Shown here one piece after another: positions 7,015 through 14,682 of a stretch of 18,105 nucleotides of DNA. The stretch is from an uncultured Selenomonadaceae bacterium (GTDB taxonomy: Bacteria; Bacillota; Negativicutes; Selenomonadales; Selenomonadaceae). Below the pieces are notes generated by a model that worked only from the letters and a program-made list of their open reading frames with translations, did no database searches and was not told the origin of the DNA. Location of the stretch: the NCBI GenBank assembly GCA_905236145.1, contig CAJOOE010000051.1, positions 1 to 18,105 of the forward strand, given 5' to 3'. Each line of letters begins with the position of its first letter. The stretch's first letter is position 1. The position numbers and the translations under genes were made by a program.

Positions 7015-8145
7015 TTAACCGCCTGCGTCGCGTTTTTTTCTCGTCATCTCCACCAAGCCCAATTTCGTAATATCGACGATTTTTAATTTACTGCGATCCT
7101 TCCTTGCACCTTCCCGCAAAAATTCCAAGAGAAAATTTTGTCGCTCCGGGTCGATCATATCCGCAAAATCGACGATTATTATTCCTCCGATGTCGCGAAG
7201 TTGAATTTGCCGCAAAATCATCTTTGCCGCCTCCATATTTGTTTTAAAAATCGTTTCTTCCTTGTCCTCGTCGAAAAATTTTCCGCTGTTCACGTCAATG
7301 ACCGTCAAAGCCTCGGTTTTGTCGATAATTATGAAACCGCCGGAAGGCAAAGCAACTTCCCGATTTTTTGTCGCGGCAAGTTCTTTTTCGATTCCGAATT
7401 TTTCAAAAAGCGGCGGCAAGTCCTTGTAATGTTTGATTTTATCGACAAATTCCGGATAAAATTTTTCCGCGATTTCGACTGCACGATTAAAAATTTTCAC
7501 GTTGTCGATTAAAAAAATTTCCGTGTCCTCCGAAAGTTCTTCACGAATTATTTTTACTGCAAGGTCGTTGTCGTCGTAAATCAAAGCCGGCGGTTTTCTC
7601 TTTGAAAATCTCTCCTTCAGCGTTTCCCAAAGTCTTTGCAGACATTCGACTTCTGCGGACAAAATTTCTTCCGGGCAATCCGCCGCCGCCGTCCTCATTA
7701 TTATCCCCGTTCCCGGCGGACAAATTTTCTTTGCGACTTTGTAAAGTCTTGATTTTTCTTCCGGCGAAAGTTTTCCGGATATGCCGATATATTTTGTTTC
7801 CGGCATCAGGACAATGTGACGAGCCGGCAAATTTATTTTTAAACCTGCTCGCGGTGCTTTGAAGTCCGTCGAATTTTTTTCGATTTGCAGGAGTACCGAT
7901 TGACCGATTGAAATTTTTTCGTCGGAGTGCAGACGAAGAAAGACATTTTCCGCCCGTCCTATATCGACGAAAGCCGCCGAAAGTCCCGGCAAAATGCTTT
8001 TCACGGTCCCCTTGTAAACGTTGCCGATTAAATTCGGATTTTCAAGCCCGGAAGTATAAAAATATTCAAGTTCGCCGCCTTCAAAAACTGCGGCACGGGT
8101 CAGATCGTTTTTGTGCGAAAGAAAGATTTTTTTCAAAGTATTCAT
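7015..8145 (-). CDS. rng: RNase E/G family endoribonuclease lacking the zinc-link C-terminus
   Basis: A single-strand-specific endoribonuclease for rRNA and mRNA processing. The 376 residues show an S1 RNA-binding region (about 35-110, NVYKGTVKSILPGLSAAFVDIG), the 5'-end sensor IIMRTAAA (148-155), YDDNDLAVKIIREEL, and the DNase I-like catalytic domain with the two metal aspartates in TVIDVNSG (D284) and IIIVDFADM (D326). It ends at KLGLVEMTRKKRDAGG. The family normally continues a few residues further into a CPxCxGxG zinc-link and a small domain, giving about 490 residues. The bases after the stop do not encode that segment in another frame. The catalytic part is intact, but zinc-dependent dimerisation should be absent. 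The ATG at 8143-8145 has only a weak AAGAG site. Confidence 0.92.
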   Translation of the reverse strand: MNTLKKIFLSHKNDLTRAAVFEGGELEYFYTSGLENPNLIGNVYKGTVKSILPGLSAAFVDIGRAENVFLRLHSDEKISIGQSVLLQIEKNSTDFKAPRAGLKINLPARHIVLMPETKYIGISGKLSPEEKSRLYKVAKKICPPGTGIIMRTAAADCPEEILSAEVECLQRLWETLKERFSKRKPPALIYDDNDLAVKIIREELSEDTEIFLIDNVKIFNRAVEIAEKFYPEFVDKIKHYKDLPPLFEKFGIEKELAATKNREVALPSGGFIIIDKTEALTVIDVNSGKFFDEDKEETIFKTNMEAAKMILRQIQLRDIGGIIIVDFADMIDPERQNFLLEFLREGARKDRSKLKIVDITKLGLVEMTRKKRDAGG

Positions 8146-8171
8146 CTCTTGTCCGAAAAATTTTCTCCCGC

Positions 8172-8200
8172 ATTTTACCGCAATTCCGGCATTTTGTAAA
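8172..8200 (-). promoter_or_regulatory. rng: Promoter for rng
   Basis: TTTACA (8195-8200) and TAAAAT (8172-8177) on the minus strand are 17 bases apart. Transcription would begin about 20 bases before the rng ATG. It lies in the 172-base divergent gap between rng and the oxidoreductase gene. Confidence 0.7.
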
Positions 8201-8235
8201 ATTTCGTTTGAAGTTGAAAGTCCGGCGTGTGTCGG

Positions 8236-8277
8236 CAGGGAATTTTCAGGGAAACAGGGAATTATGGGAACAGGGAA
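8236..8277 (+). repeat. Four CAGGGAA heptamers upstream of the oxidoreductase gene
   Basis: CAGGGAA occurs at 8236-8242, 8247-8253, 8255-8261 and 8271-8277, with a related TGGGAA at 8265-8270. The copies start 11, 8 and 16 bases apart, so they are not a strict tandem repeat. They lie between the rng promoter and the ribosome binding site of the plus-strand gene and could be regulator sites or a slippage-prone purine tract. Confidence 0.45.
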
Positions 8278-8317
8278 CCGGTCCGATACACCGGCTGAAA
8301 AAAGGGAGGAAGGAATT

Positions 8318-9289
8318 ATGATTAAAATAGCAGTATTGGGAACGGGAAAAATTATTCCGGAGGCGGTCGCCGCAATGAAAGCGTCCGAAAAATTTGAAGT
8401 CGCGACAATTTGGGCACGTCCTCACAGCAAAGACAAGGCGGACAAACTTGCCGAAATTTCCGGGATAGGAAAAGTTACCACAGACCTCGACGAAATTTTT
8501 TCCGACGATTCGATTAAATTCGTCTATATCGGCTTGGTAAACAGCGTCCATTACGAATACGCCCGCCGGGCATTGGAGGCAGGTAAAAATGTAATTTTGG
8601 AAAAACCTTTCACCACTTCTTTGAACGATGCCCGCGACTTGGTCGGAATTGCGAAACATCAAAGACTTTATCTGTTTGAGGCGGTCACAAATTTGCATAT
8701 GCCGAATTTCCACGCCGTCAAAGACGCACTCGGAAAGATCGGAACGGTTAAACTCGTCCAATGCAATTACTCGCAATATTCAAGCCGCTATGATGCTTAC
8801 AAGGCTTACAAAGTCGCTCCCGCCTTCGATCCGAATACAAACGGCGGTTCTCTTTTCGATTTGAATGTTTACAATATAAATTTTGTCGTCGGGCTTTTCG
8901 GTGCTCCGGAAAATGTTTCTTACACGCCGAATAAAGGTTGGAACTCCGTCGATACTTCCGGCTCCCTTGTAATGAAATATCACGGATTTACCGCGACCTG
9001 CAACGCCGCGAAAGATTCCGCAAGCCCGTGTTTTTTAATCGTGCAGGGTGACAAAGGCTATATTTATTCGCAAGGGTCGCCGAATGAATTTAATTCGTTC
9101 GATCTGGTTATTCGCGGGGAAGAGCCGAAACATTTTGAACTGAATAAATTTGATCATCGAATGGTTCACGAATTTGCGGAGTTCGGAGAAATTTTTGAGT
9201 CGGGAAATTACAAGGCGGTTGAATCGGGCTTGCAAACTTCTTTGGACGTAATGAAAATTTTGGAATCGGTTTCAAAAAATGCGGAATGA
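8318..9289 (+). CDS. Gfo/Idh/MocA family NAD(P)-dependent oxidoreductase
   Basis: A 323-residue cytoplasmic dehydrogenase that probably oxidises or reduces a sugar or cyclitol; the substrate cannot be read from the sequence. It has the N-terminal Rossmann strand IKIAVLGTGKI (2-12), DDSIKFVYIGLVNSVHYEYARRALEAGKNV, the signature EKPFTTS (95-101, with the conserved Glu-Lys-Pro), and the C-terminal substrate domain motif GGSLFDLNVYNINFVVGLFG. The start is the ATG at 8318-8320, 8 bases after GGGAGG (8304-8309); the open frame extends back to 8111, but that part overlaps rng and its promoter and is not conserved. It stands alone, divergent from rng and followed by a separate promoter. Confidence 0.9.
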   Translation: MIKIAVLGTGKIIPEAVAAMKASEKFEVATIWARPHSKDKADKLAEISGIGKVTTDLDEIFSDDSIKFVYIGLVNSVHYEYARRALEAGKNVILEKPFTTSLNDARDLVGIAKHQRLYLFEAVTNLHMPNFHAVKDALGKIGTVKLVQCNYSQYSSRYDAYKAYKVAPAFDPNTNGGSLFDLNVYNINFVVGLFGAPENVSYTPNKGWNSVDTSGSLVMKYHGFTATCNAAKDSASPCFLIVQGDKGYIYSQGSPNEFNSFDLVIRGEEPKHFELNKFDHRMVHEFAEFGEIFESGNYKAVESGLQTSLDVMKILESVSKNAE

Positions 9290-9339
9290 AGTCCGGGGAA
9301 AAATTTTTTTTCTCAAAACATATTCGCCCGGTTATTTTG

Positions 9340-9348
9340 TGTTATAAT
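9340..9348 (+). promoter_or_regulatory. Extended -10 promoter for the flippase/phosphoesterase pair
   Basis: TGTTATAAT (9340-9348) is a perfect extended -10 (TGnTATAAT). The region 16-18 bases upstream has no good -35 box, as is common for extended -10 promoters. It lies 54 bases before the chosen flippase ATG. Confidence 0.55.
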
Positions 9349-9401
9349 CATTTGCGTAATTTTTTGGATTTGAAATATTTTCGGGCGGTGTGACACAGAG
9401 A

Positions 9402-11042
9402 ATGGGAGAAACAAAATCCGGCAACGGCGAAAAATTTTTAAAGGGTACGTTTATCTTGACCATAGCAAGTTTTGTCGTCAAGGTAATCGGCTCTTTGAAT
9501 TGGATTTTCGTTTCGAGAATTTTGGGCGGCGAAGGTATCGGACTTTATCAAATGGCTTTCCCGATTTACTTTTTCGCGATGACAATTTCTCAAGCCGGCG
9601 TTCCGGTTGCAATTTCGATAATAACGGCGGAGAGAGTCGCCTTGAATGATATTTTCGGTGCGAAAAGAGTTTTCAGAATTTCAATGTTTCTGATGCTCCT
9701 GACCGGAATATTTTTCTCCGTCCTCACATATTTCTCCGCCCAATGGCTGATTGACTTACATTTTATCAGAGATTCGCGGGCTTATATGTCGGTCGTGGCA
9801 TTGGCGCCGACTGTGTTTTTTGTGACCTTCCTTGCGTCCTCACGGGGATATTTGCAGGGCTGGCAGAGTATGACACCGACGGCTGTCAGTCAGATTGTCG
9901 AGCAGATTTTCCGTGTCATAACAATGATTGTGCTTGCCGACCTGCTCTTGCCTTGGGGTCTTGACTATGCGGCGGCGGGTGCAAGTTTGGGAGCATTGGC
10001 GGGAGCGGTCACCGGCTTGATCGTCCTTGTTTACTTCCATATAAAATTAAATCGGGACATTGATGCGAAATTCGGCAAAGATTTAAAACCTTCGCCGGAA
10101 TCGGAAAAAGAATCGGCATTCTCAATAATCAAACGAATTTTCACGCTGTCACTTCCGGTAAGTGCCGCCTCAATAATGTTGCCGGTCGTTTCAAATTTGG
10201 ATTTGATGATCGTCCCGCAGAGATTGGAAGTTGCCGGATATTCGGTAAGACAGGCGACGGAACTTTTCGGCTATTTGACGGGAATGGCTGTGCCTTTGAT
10301 AAACCTTGCGACGATTTTAACCGCGTCGCTTGCCGTTTCCATAGTCCCGGCAATTTCTGAGGCACGGGCTTTAAAAGATGACGCAAGAATTTACAGGCAG
10401 ACGGCGGCGGCGGTCAGAATTTCAAATTTCGTCTGTTTCCCGGCGTTCGTCATAGTTTTCCTTTTGGCAACGCCGATTGCAACTTTGATTTACAATGCAC
10501 CGGGAGCCGGACCGGCGGTAATGATCTCCGCCGTGTCGATAATTTTATTGGGCTTGCATCAAGTTTCAACCGGTGTCTTGCAGGGTCTGGGACATACCAC
10601 GATTCCCATGGTAAACATGATCTTGGCGGCGGCGGCAAAAGTCGCTTTAAACTGGACTTTGACGGCGATGCCGGCTTTGGGAATTATGGGTGCGGCTTGG
10701 GCAACGGCTGCGGATATGGGCGTTGCGGCGTTCATAAATTTATACTTCATTTACAAATATATCGGTTACAAAATAGAGCCGTTGCAACTTTTCAAAACAA
10801 TCGGAGCGGCGGCGGTCATGGCGGCGGCGGTGAAATTTTTCTATGAATTTACAATGGCGCAATGGAACATTGAAGTTAGTTCGACTTTCGGGGCGGTAAT
10901 TTTCGGCGGTATAATTTATGTTGCGGTGCTTGCCTTTATCGGCGGTCTTTTGAGAGAGGATATGGAGAGAATACCGCTTGTGGGGAAATTCGGCGTTAAA
11001 GTTTTCAACAGGTTGGGAATATACAAATGGACGGAAAAATAA
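9402..11042 (+). CDS. SpoVB/MurJ/Wzx-type lipid-linked oligosaccharide flippase
   Basis: A 546-residue integral membrane protein of the MOP/MVF flippase superfamily, with hydrophobic segments throughout that fit about 14 helices. The start FLKGTFILTIASFVVKVIGS, followed by RILGGEGIGLYQMAFPIYF and AGVPVAIS, is characteristic of the SpoVB/YtgP branch, whose members move lipid II or other undecaprenyl-linked glycans across the cytoplasmic membrane. A loop (about 225-245) with charged residues KFGKDLKPSPESEKE separates the two halves. The start is uncertain: ATG at 9402, or GTG at 9390 behind a poorly spaced GGGCGG. The gene's end overlaps the phosphoesterase start by 16 bases, so the two are cotranscribed. 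Lipid II flipping (MurJ role) is likely but not proven. Confidence 0.88.
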   Translation: MGETKSGNGEKFLKGTFILTIASFVVKVIGSLNWIFVSRILGGEGIGLYQMAFPIYFFAMTISQAGVPVAISIITAERVALNDIFGAKRVFRISMFLMLLTGIFFSVLTYFSAQWLIDLHFIRDSRAYMSVVALAPTVFFVTFLASSRGYLQGWQSMTPTAVSQIVEQIFRVITMIVLADLLLPWGLDYAAAGASLGALAGAVTGLIVLVYFHIKLNRDIDAKFGKDLKPSPESEKESAFSIIKRIFTLSLPVSAASIMLPVVSNLDLMIVPQRLEVAGYSVRQATELFGYLTGMAVPLINLATILTASLAVSIVPAISEARALKDDARIYRQTAAAVRISNFVCFPAFVIVFLLATPIATLIYNAPGAGPAVMISAVSIILLGLHQVSTGVLQGLGHTTIPMVNMILAAAAKVALNWTLTAMPALGIMGAAWATAADMGVAAFINLYFIYKYIGYKIEPLQLFKTIGAAAVMAAAVKFFYEFTMAQWNIEVSSTFGAVIFGGIIYVAVLAFIGGLLREDMERIPLVGKFGVKVFNRLGIYKWTEK

Positions 11043-12316
11043 ATCGCAGAACTTTTTTGAAAGCGGCGGGAGCGGGAATAATTTTGACGACTTCCGGACT
11101 TTTGACCGGTTGCAGCGGAATTTTAAAAGATTTGGAAGTAAAAAATTTGCGACACCTCGCAGCCGCCGACTGCTCGACTTCCCGGACTCTGATGTGGCAG
11201 ACAGATTCGCCGCTGACCGCTCCGGAAGTCGAAATAAGATTTAAAAATTCTTTTGAAACCGTGCTTAAAGTTGTCCCGGAAAATTCTACCTTCACCGACG
11301 ACGGCACGGAAAACATTCAATACACGGCAAGGATTGAAAATTTAACTCCCGGAGAAAGCTACGAATACAGAATTGTTGACGGCAACAGCGTTACGGATTT
11401 TCACGAACTCAAAACCCCCCGGGCAAACGGGAAATTTAAAGCGATAATCTTTCCGGACTCTCAAAGTGCAGATTATTCGGTCTGGGGCGGTGTCGCAAAG
11501 GCGGCGTTTGAAAAAAATCCGGACGCAGATTTTTTCTGCAATATGGGCGACATTGTGGACAACGGCGAGGACAGATTTCAATGGCAGGCGTGGTTCGGCG
11601 AAATTTCGGAAAATATTTCCGAAATGCCTTTTGCACCGGTCTGCGGCAACCACGAAACTTACGACAGAAATTGGCAGACGCGTTTGCCGATTGCCTATTT
11701 GAATTATTTTGCCGTCCCCGACAACGGCAGCGAAAAATTTTCCCGACACTATTATTTCTTTGATTTCGGTGCGGCACATTTTGCGGTTTTGGACAGTCAA
11801 TGGTACGAAATTGAAAAGTATAAGCCGGGAATTATCGACGAACAAATAAGAAGACTCCGCGAAGATTTTTCACGGAGCGACAAGGCTTGGAAAATTGTTT
11901 TGATACACAAGGACGTTTTGCAATATCGTATCAACGGGCGGACGGATCGGAAGGAAGGATTTTCGGATGCCGGAGTGATTTTTATGCCGGAATTTGAGCG
12001 TTTGGGAGCGGACGCCGTTTTCACGGCTCACCTGCACACTTACAGAAATCGCGGACGCTTGAAAAATTTTACTCCGAATGAAACCGGACCTTTGTATATT
12101 TTGACCGGCGTCAGCGGGGACGTTCGTTATCCGGGCTTGTGGGAGGATCACCGGCTCGACAAAGTTATCGCTCCGCAGCCGGAAACCGACAACTATTTGA
12201 CACTGGAAGTTGACGAACATAATTTGACGGCAAAATGTTTTCTGCCGGACGGATCGGAAATTGATTCGACAACGCTGACGAAACAGGGAATCAGAGAAAC
12301 GGCAGAAACACACTAA
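11027..12316 (+). CDS. Tat-exported lipoprotein metallophosphoesterase, purple acid phosphatase-like
   Basis: A 429-residue protein with a twin-arginine motif INRRTFLKAAG (5-15) and a lipobox LTGC (26-29), so it is probably exported folded and lipid-anchored. Residues about 40-130 resemble the fibronectin-like N-terminal domain of purple acid phosphatases. The calcineurin-like phosphoesterase domain follows: PDSQ (D144), MGDIVD (D175, D178), GNHE (N208, H209), LIHKD (H294) and AHLHTY (H335, H337). It would hydrolyse phosphate esters outside the cytoplasmic membrane; the substrate is unknown. Its ATG lies inside the end of the flippase gene, behind a GGGA site, pointing to coupled expression. 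Its stop codon overlaps the stop of the convergent zinc-ribbon gene. Confidence 0.88.
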   Translation: MDGKINRRTFLKAAGAGIILTTSGLLTGCSGILKDLEVKNLRHLAAADCSTSRTLMWQTDSPLTAPEVEIRFKNSFETVLKVVPENSTFTDDGTENIQYTARIENLTPGESYEYRIVDGNSVTDFHELKTPRANGKFKAIIFPDSQSADYSVWGGVAKAAFEKNPDADFFCNMGDIVDNGEDRFQWQAWFGEISENISEMPFAPVCGNHETYDRNWQTRLPIAYLNYFAVPDNGSEKFSRHYYFFDFGAAHFAVLDSQWYEIEKYKPGIIDEQIRRLREDFSRSDKAWKIVLIHKDVLQYRINGRTDRKEGFSDAGVIFMPEFERLGADAVFTAHLHTYRNRGRLKNFTPNETGPLYILTGVSGDVRYPGLWEDHRLDKVIAPQPETDNYLTLEVDEHNLTAKCFLPDGSEIDSTTLTKQGIRETAETH

Positions 12317-12729
12317 CGCACTATTTGACTGAAGGCGAAAAGTGCAATTCCCGCCGCCAAAAATACAAACAAAATCGGCAAAGCAACGAAAAGCATCAGA
12401 CCGGCAAAGGCGATTGCAATTAAAGTTGCAGCAATTTTTGCAAGGCGGTTGTTGTCCATAAGCGCACCGACAAATTTTGAAATCATTCGGGAGAAAAATC
12501 CTCCGCCGCCGGTCGAATAAGTTTTCCAACTGCCTCGTGTTCCGAAATTCCCGAAATTCCCGGAATCGTTTTTCGGCTCCCCGTTGCCGTCCAAGTCAAT
12601 CGTCACGCCGTCAAAAAAATTTTTTTCAATCCGGCTCAATTCCCGAACGTTGCCTTCTTCATTTTCAAAGCCGCAAAAATTGCAAACAGTCGAACCGTTC
12701 AAATCTTTTCCGCACCGCCGGCATTTCAT
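12313..12729 (-). CDS. Small zinc-ribbon membrane protein
   Basis: A 138-residue protein of unknown function. The N-terminus MKCRRCGKDLNGSTVCNFCGF is a zinc ribbon with C3, C6, C16 and C19. A polar, glycine- and asparagine-rich linker follows (about 22-92, with NDSGNFGNFGTRGSW and STGGGG). Residues about 94-138 are almost continuously hydrophobic (IAATLIAIAFAGLMLFVALP, then ILFVFLAAGIALFAF), fitting two membrane helices. It resembles zinc-ribbon membrane-anchored proteins common in Firmicutes, which are mostly uncharacterised. The start is the ATG at 12727-12729; an upstream in-frame TTG at 12790-12792 lies within the -35 box of its own promoter. It is transcribed alone and converges on the phosphoesterase gene with overlapping stops. 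Confidence 0.75.
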   Translation of the reverse strand: MKCRRCGKDLNGSTVCNFCGFENEEGNVRELSRIEKNFFDGVTIDLDGNGEPKNDSGNFGNFGTRGSWKTYSTGGGGFFSRMISKFVGALMDNNRLAKIAATLIAIAFAGLMLFVALPILFVFLAAGIALFAFSQIVR

Positions 12730-12763
12730 AAAATTCCACGTCCTTTCAAATCTTATGACGCAA

Positions 12764-12792
12764 ACTATATATTCTGTTCCGGAATGTGTCAA
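12764..12792 (-). promoter_or_regulatory. Promoter for the zinc-ribbon protein gene
   Basis: A perfect TTGACA (12787-12792) lies 17 bases from TATAGT (12764-12769) on the minus strand. Transcription would begin near 12757, about 28 bases before the ATG. Confidence 0.72.
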
Positions 12793-12797
12793 TATCG

Positions 12798-12841
12798 ACG
12801 CAATTTTTTTCCGGGATAAAATTTTTTGTTTGCGTTTTTTT
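12798..12841 (+). terminator. Weak candidate terminator, plus strand
   Basis: ACGCAA (12798-12803) and TTGCGT (12830-12835) can pair and are followed by a T tract to 12841; the loop contains further A/T pairing. The stem is short and the loop long. If real, it could end transcripts reading through from the phosphoesterase gene across the antisense of the zinc-ribbon gene, and insulate nadE. Confidence 0.3.
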
Positions 12842-12868
12842 CAGGCAAGTATACTTTTCCGGTTTGAA

Positions 12869-12898
12869 TTGACAAAGTTGCGGCAGGTAATTTAAAAT
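12869..12898 (+). promoter_or_regulatory. nadE: Promoter for nadE
   Basis: A perfect TTGACA (12869-12874) lies 18 bases from TAAAAT (12893-12898). The leader to the TTG start at 12961 is about 55 bases and contains no obvious strong hairpin. Confidence 0.65.
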
Positions 12899-12946
12899 AT
12901 AGCCGCGAAATTTAGAGAAAATTCCGGAGTTTTGGAAAAATTTTTT

Positions 12947-12952
12947 GGGAGG
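12947..12952 (+). promoter_or_regulatory. Ribosome binding site supporting the TTG start of nadE
   Basis: GGGAGG lies 8 bases before TTG at 12961-12963. The protein begins PKIAYVSPEI, the expected first strand of the nitrilase-like domain, so the TTG is the start. Confidence 0.75.
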
Positions 12953-12960
12953 CGGTTAAT

Positions 12961-14673
12961 TTGCCGAAAATTGCTTATGTTTCGCCGGAGATTAAAGCGG
13001 GACATCCGGACGAGAACACGAAAAAAATTTTGGAAATGATCGACGCGGCGAAAAAATCCGGTGCGGATTTGGTTGTCTTTCCGGAAATGTCCGTGTCCGG
13101 ATATTTAATCGGAAGTGCCGTGCGACGAAAATCCTTTCTGCAAAAATGCGAGGAGTGCGGCAGGGAAATTGTCGCGGCAAGCACCGGAATTGCCGTAATT
13201 TTCGGTAATATCGAAACGCAAAAAATAAAAAAGCGTGCCGGCGAATACGTTCGGAATATCGGAGAAATTTTCGCCGCTCAAGACGGCAAAAAAATCGAGC
13301 CGAAAGAGATTGACGGATTTTTTGAAATAAACCTTGCCGGGAAAAATTATCGCGTCGCCTGTATTGCCGGCGAAGAAAACCGGCTTGACGACTTTTTTCC
13401 CACAGTCGAAGGCTTTATCAAAAAGAGCAAGCCGGATTTTATTTTGGGGCTTTTCGATTCGCCTTTCAAAATCGGAAAAATTTCCCGCCGCGACGAATTT
13501 TTCAAAAAAATTTCTTCCGTCGGCAAATGCCCGGCAATTTATTCAAACATCACCGGAATACAAAATACCGGCAAGACGATTTATACTTTTGACGGCGGCA
13601 CTTCGGTTTACAATTCCGGCGGCGAAGTCGTAAAACGCGGCGAGCTTTTTGCGGAAAAAATTGAAATTGTCGAGCTTGAAGAAATTGACCGCCTGCCGAA
13701 AATCGAAATTGCGAACGAGCCGGAAGTCGCCGGAATTTACCGGGCTTTGACTTACGGCATAAAAAAATTTATGGATCAAATCGGAATGAAAAAAGTCGTT
13801 ATCGGAATTTCCGGCGGCATTGATTCGGCAGTCGCGACCGCTCTTTATTCAAAAGTTTTGGGAGCGGAAAATGTTCTGCTTGTCAATATGCCGAGCGTCT
13901 TTAATTCCGCGACGACAAAGGGCTTGAGCGAACAACTTGCAAAAAATTCCGGTTGCAAATATATGATCGTCCCGATTCAAGAGTCGGTTGATTTCACGGT
14001 CAAACAGCTTGAAGGAACGCCGATAAAATTTTTGTCGGACGGCACGAGCGAAAATTTGAAACTCTCCGGATTTGTCAAAGAAAATATTCAGGCGAGGGAC
14101 AGGAGTTCGCGAATTTTGGCGGCATTGGCGGCGGCAGTCGGAGGAGTTTTCACCTGCAACGCAAACAAAGCCGAAACTACTATCGGATACGCGACAATGT
14201 ACGGCGATGCGGCCGGATTTTTGGCGGCGACGGCGGATCTGTGGAAATTTCAAATGTACGACCTTGCAAATTACATAAATAAAGAAATTTTCGGGCGGGA
14301 AGTCATTCCGCAGGGAATTATTGACATTGTTCCGAGTGCGGAATTGAGCAACGCTCAAAATGTTGACGAGGGGAAAGGGGATCCCGTAAAATATCCTTAT
14401 CACGACTGTCTTTTCCGTGCGTTTGTCGAAGAGGATGCAACGCCGGAAGAAATTTTTGAATGGTATGAGGCGGGAATTTTGGAGGAAAAAATCGGCTGTG
14501 CTCCGGGACTTGCAAAAAAATATTTTTCGACGGCGGGAGAGTTTAAAGCAGATCTTGAGCGTTGGTGGAAACTTTTCACCGGACCGGCAGTCGCAAAGCG
14601 TATTCAAACCCCGCCGGTCATAGCCGTAAGCAAAAGGGCTTTCGGCAGTGAATATCCGGAATCGCAAATGTAA
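12961..14673 (+). CDS. nadE: NAD+ synthase with a degenerate N-terminal glutaminase domain
   Basis: Converts deamido-NAD+ to NAD+ using ATP and ammonia, the last step of NAD synthesis. Of 570 residues, 1 to about 240 form a nitrilase-like (CN hydrolase) domain, and about 255-570 the ATP-pyrophosphatase synthase domain: GISGGIDSAVATALYSKVL (282-300), QARDRSSRILAALAAAVGG, and NANKAETTIGYATMYGDAAGF. In active glutamine-dependent enzymes the first domain has a Glu-Lys-Cys triad. Here the Glu is present (FPEMS, E42), but the ICED-type cysteine motif reads IAGEE with Gly at 137, and the segment that normally holds the lysine (K..LP.Y..F.E.R.F) is shortened to roughly KKIEPKEIDGFFEINLAG. Downstream domain motifs (FDSPFKIGK, GIQNTGKTIYTFDGG) remain. 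Glutamine use is therefore doubtful; ammonia use is expected. Confidence 0.94.
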   Translation: MPKIAYVSPEIKAGHPDENTKKILEMIDAAKKSGADLVVFPEMSVSGYLIGSAVRRKSFLQKCEECGREIVAASTGIAVIFGNIETQKIKKRAGEYVRNIGEIFAAQDGKKIEPKEIDGFFEINLAGKNYRVACIAGEENRLDDFFPTVEGFIKKSKPDFILGLFDSPFKIGKISRRDEFFKKISSVGKCPAIYSNITGIQNTGKTIYTFDGGTSVYNSGGEVVKRGELFAEKIEIVELEEIDRLPKIEIANEPEVAGIYRALTYGIKKFMDQIGMKKVVIGISGGIDSAVATALYSKVLGAENVLLVNMPSVFNSATTKGLSEQLAKNSGCKYMIVPIQESVDFTVKQLEGTPIKFLSDGTSENLKLSGFVKENIQARDRSSRILAALAAAVGGVFTCNANKAETTIGYATMYGDAAGFLAATADLWKFQMYDLANYINKEIFGREVIPQGIIDIVPSAELSNAQNVDEGKGDPVKYPYHDCLFRAFVEEDATPEEIFEWYEAGILEEKIGCAPGLAKKYFSTAGEFKADLERWWKLFTGPAVAKRIQTPPVIAVSKRAFGSEYPESQM

Positions 14674-14682
14674 TGAAACAGG

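Noticed and set aside
8111..8317. Upstream in-frame extension of the Gfo/Idh/MocA gene starting at 8111
   Set aside because: It overlaps the start of rng and the rng promoter, has no family similarity, and the ATG at 8318 has a strong GGGAGG site.
9290..9320. Terminator after the oxidoreductase gene (GGGGAAAAATTTTTTTT)
   Set aside because: The run is T-rich, but no stem with a possible loop precedes it; A5/T5 cannot fold without a loop and there is no GC-rich helix.
11870..12529. 219-codon minus-strand open frame across the phosphoesterase and zinc-ribbon genes
   Set aside because: It is antisense to the conserved phosphoesterase domain and in another frame of the zinc-ribbon gene; its Cys/Arg/Phe-rich composition is typical of a shadow.
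12730..12792. Longer N-terminus for the zinc-ribbon protein beginning at 12792
   Set aside because: That TTG is part of the TTGACA promoter element, and the transcription start is predicted downstream of it near 12757.
13849..14667. 272-codon open frame on the minus strand opposite nadE
   Set aside because: It mirrors a conserved coding region, is rich in Arg, Cys and Phe, shows no recognisable motif and has no ribosome binding site.
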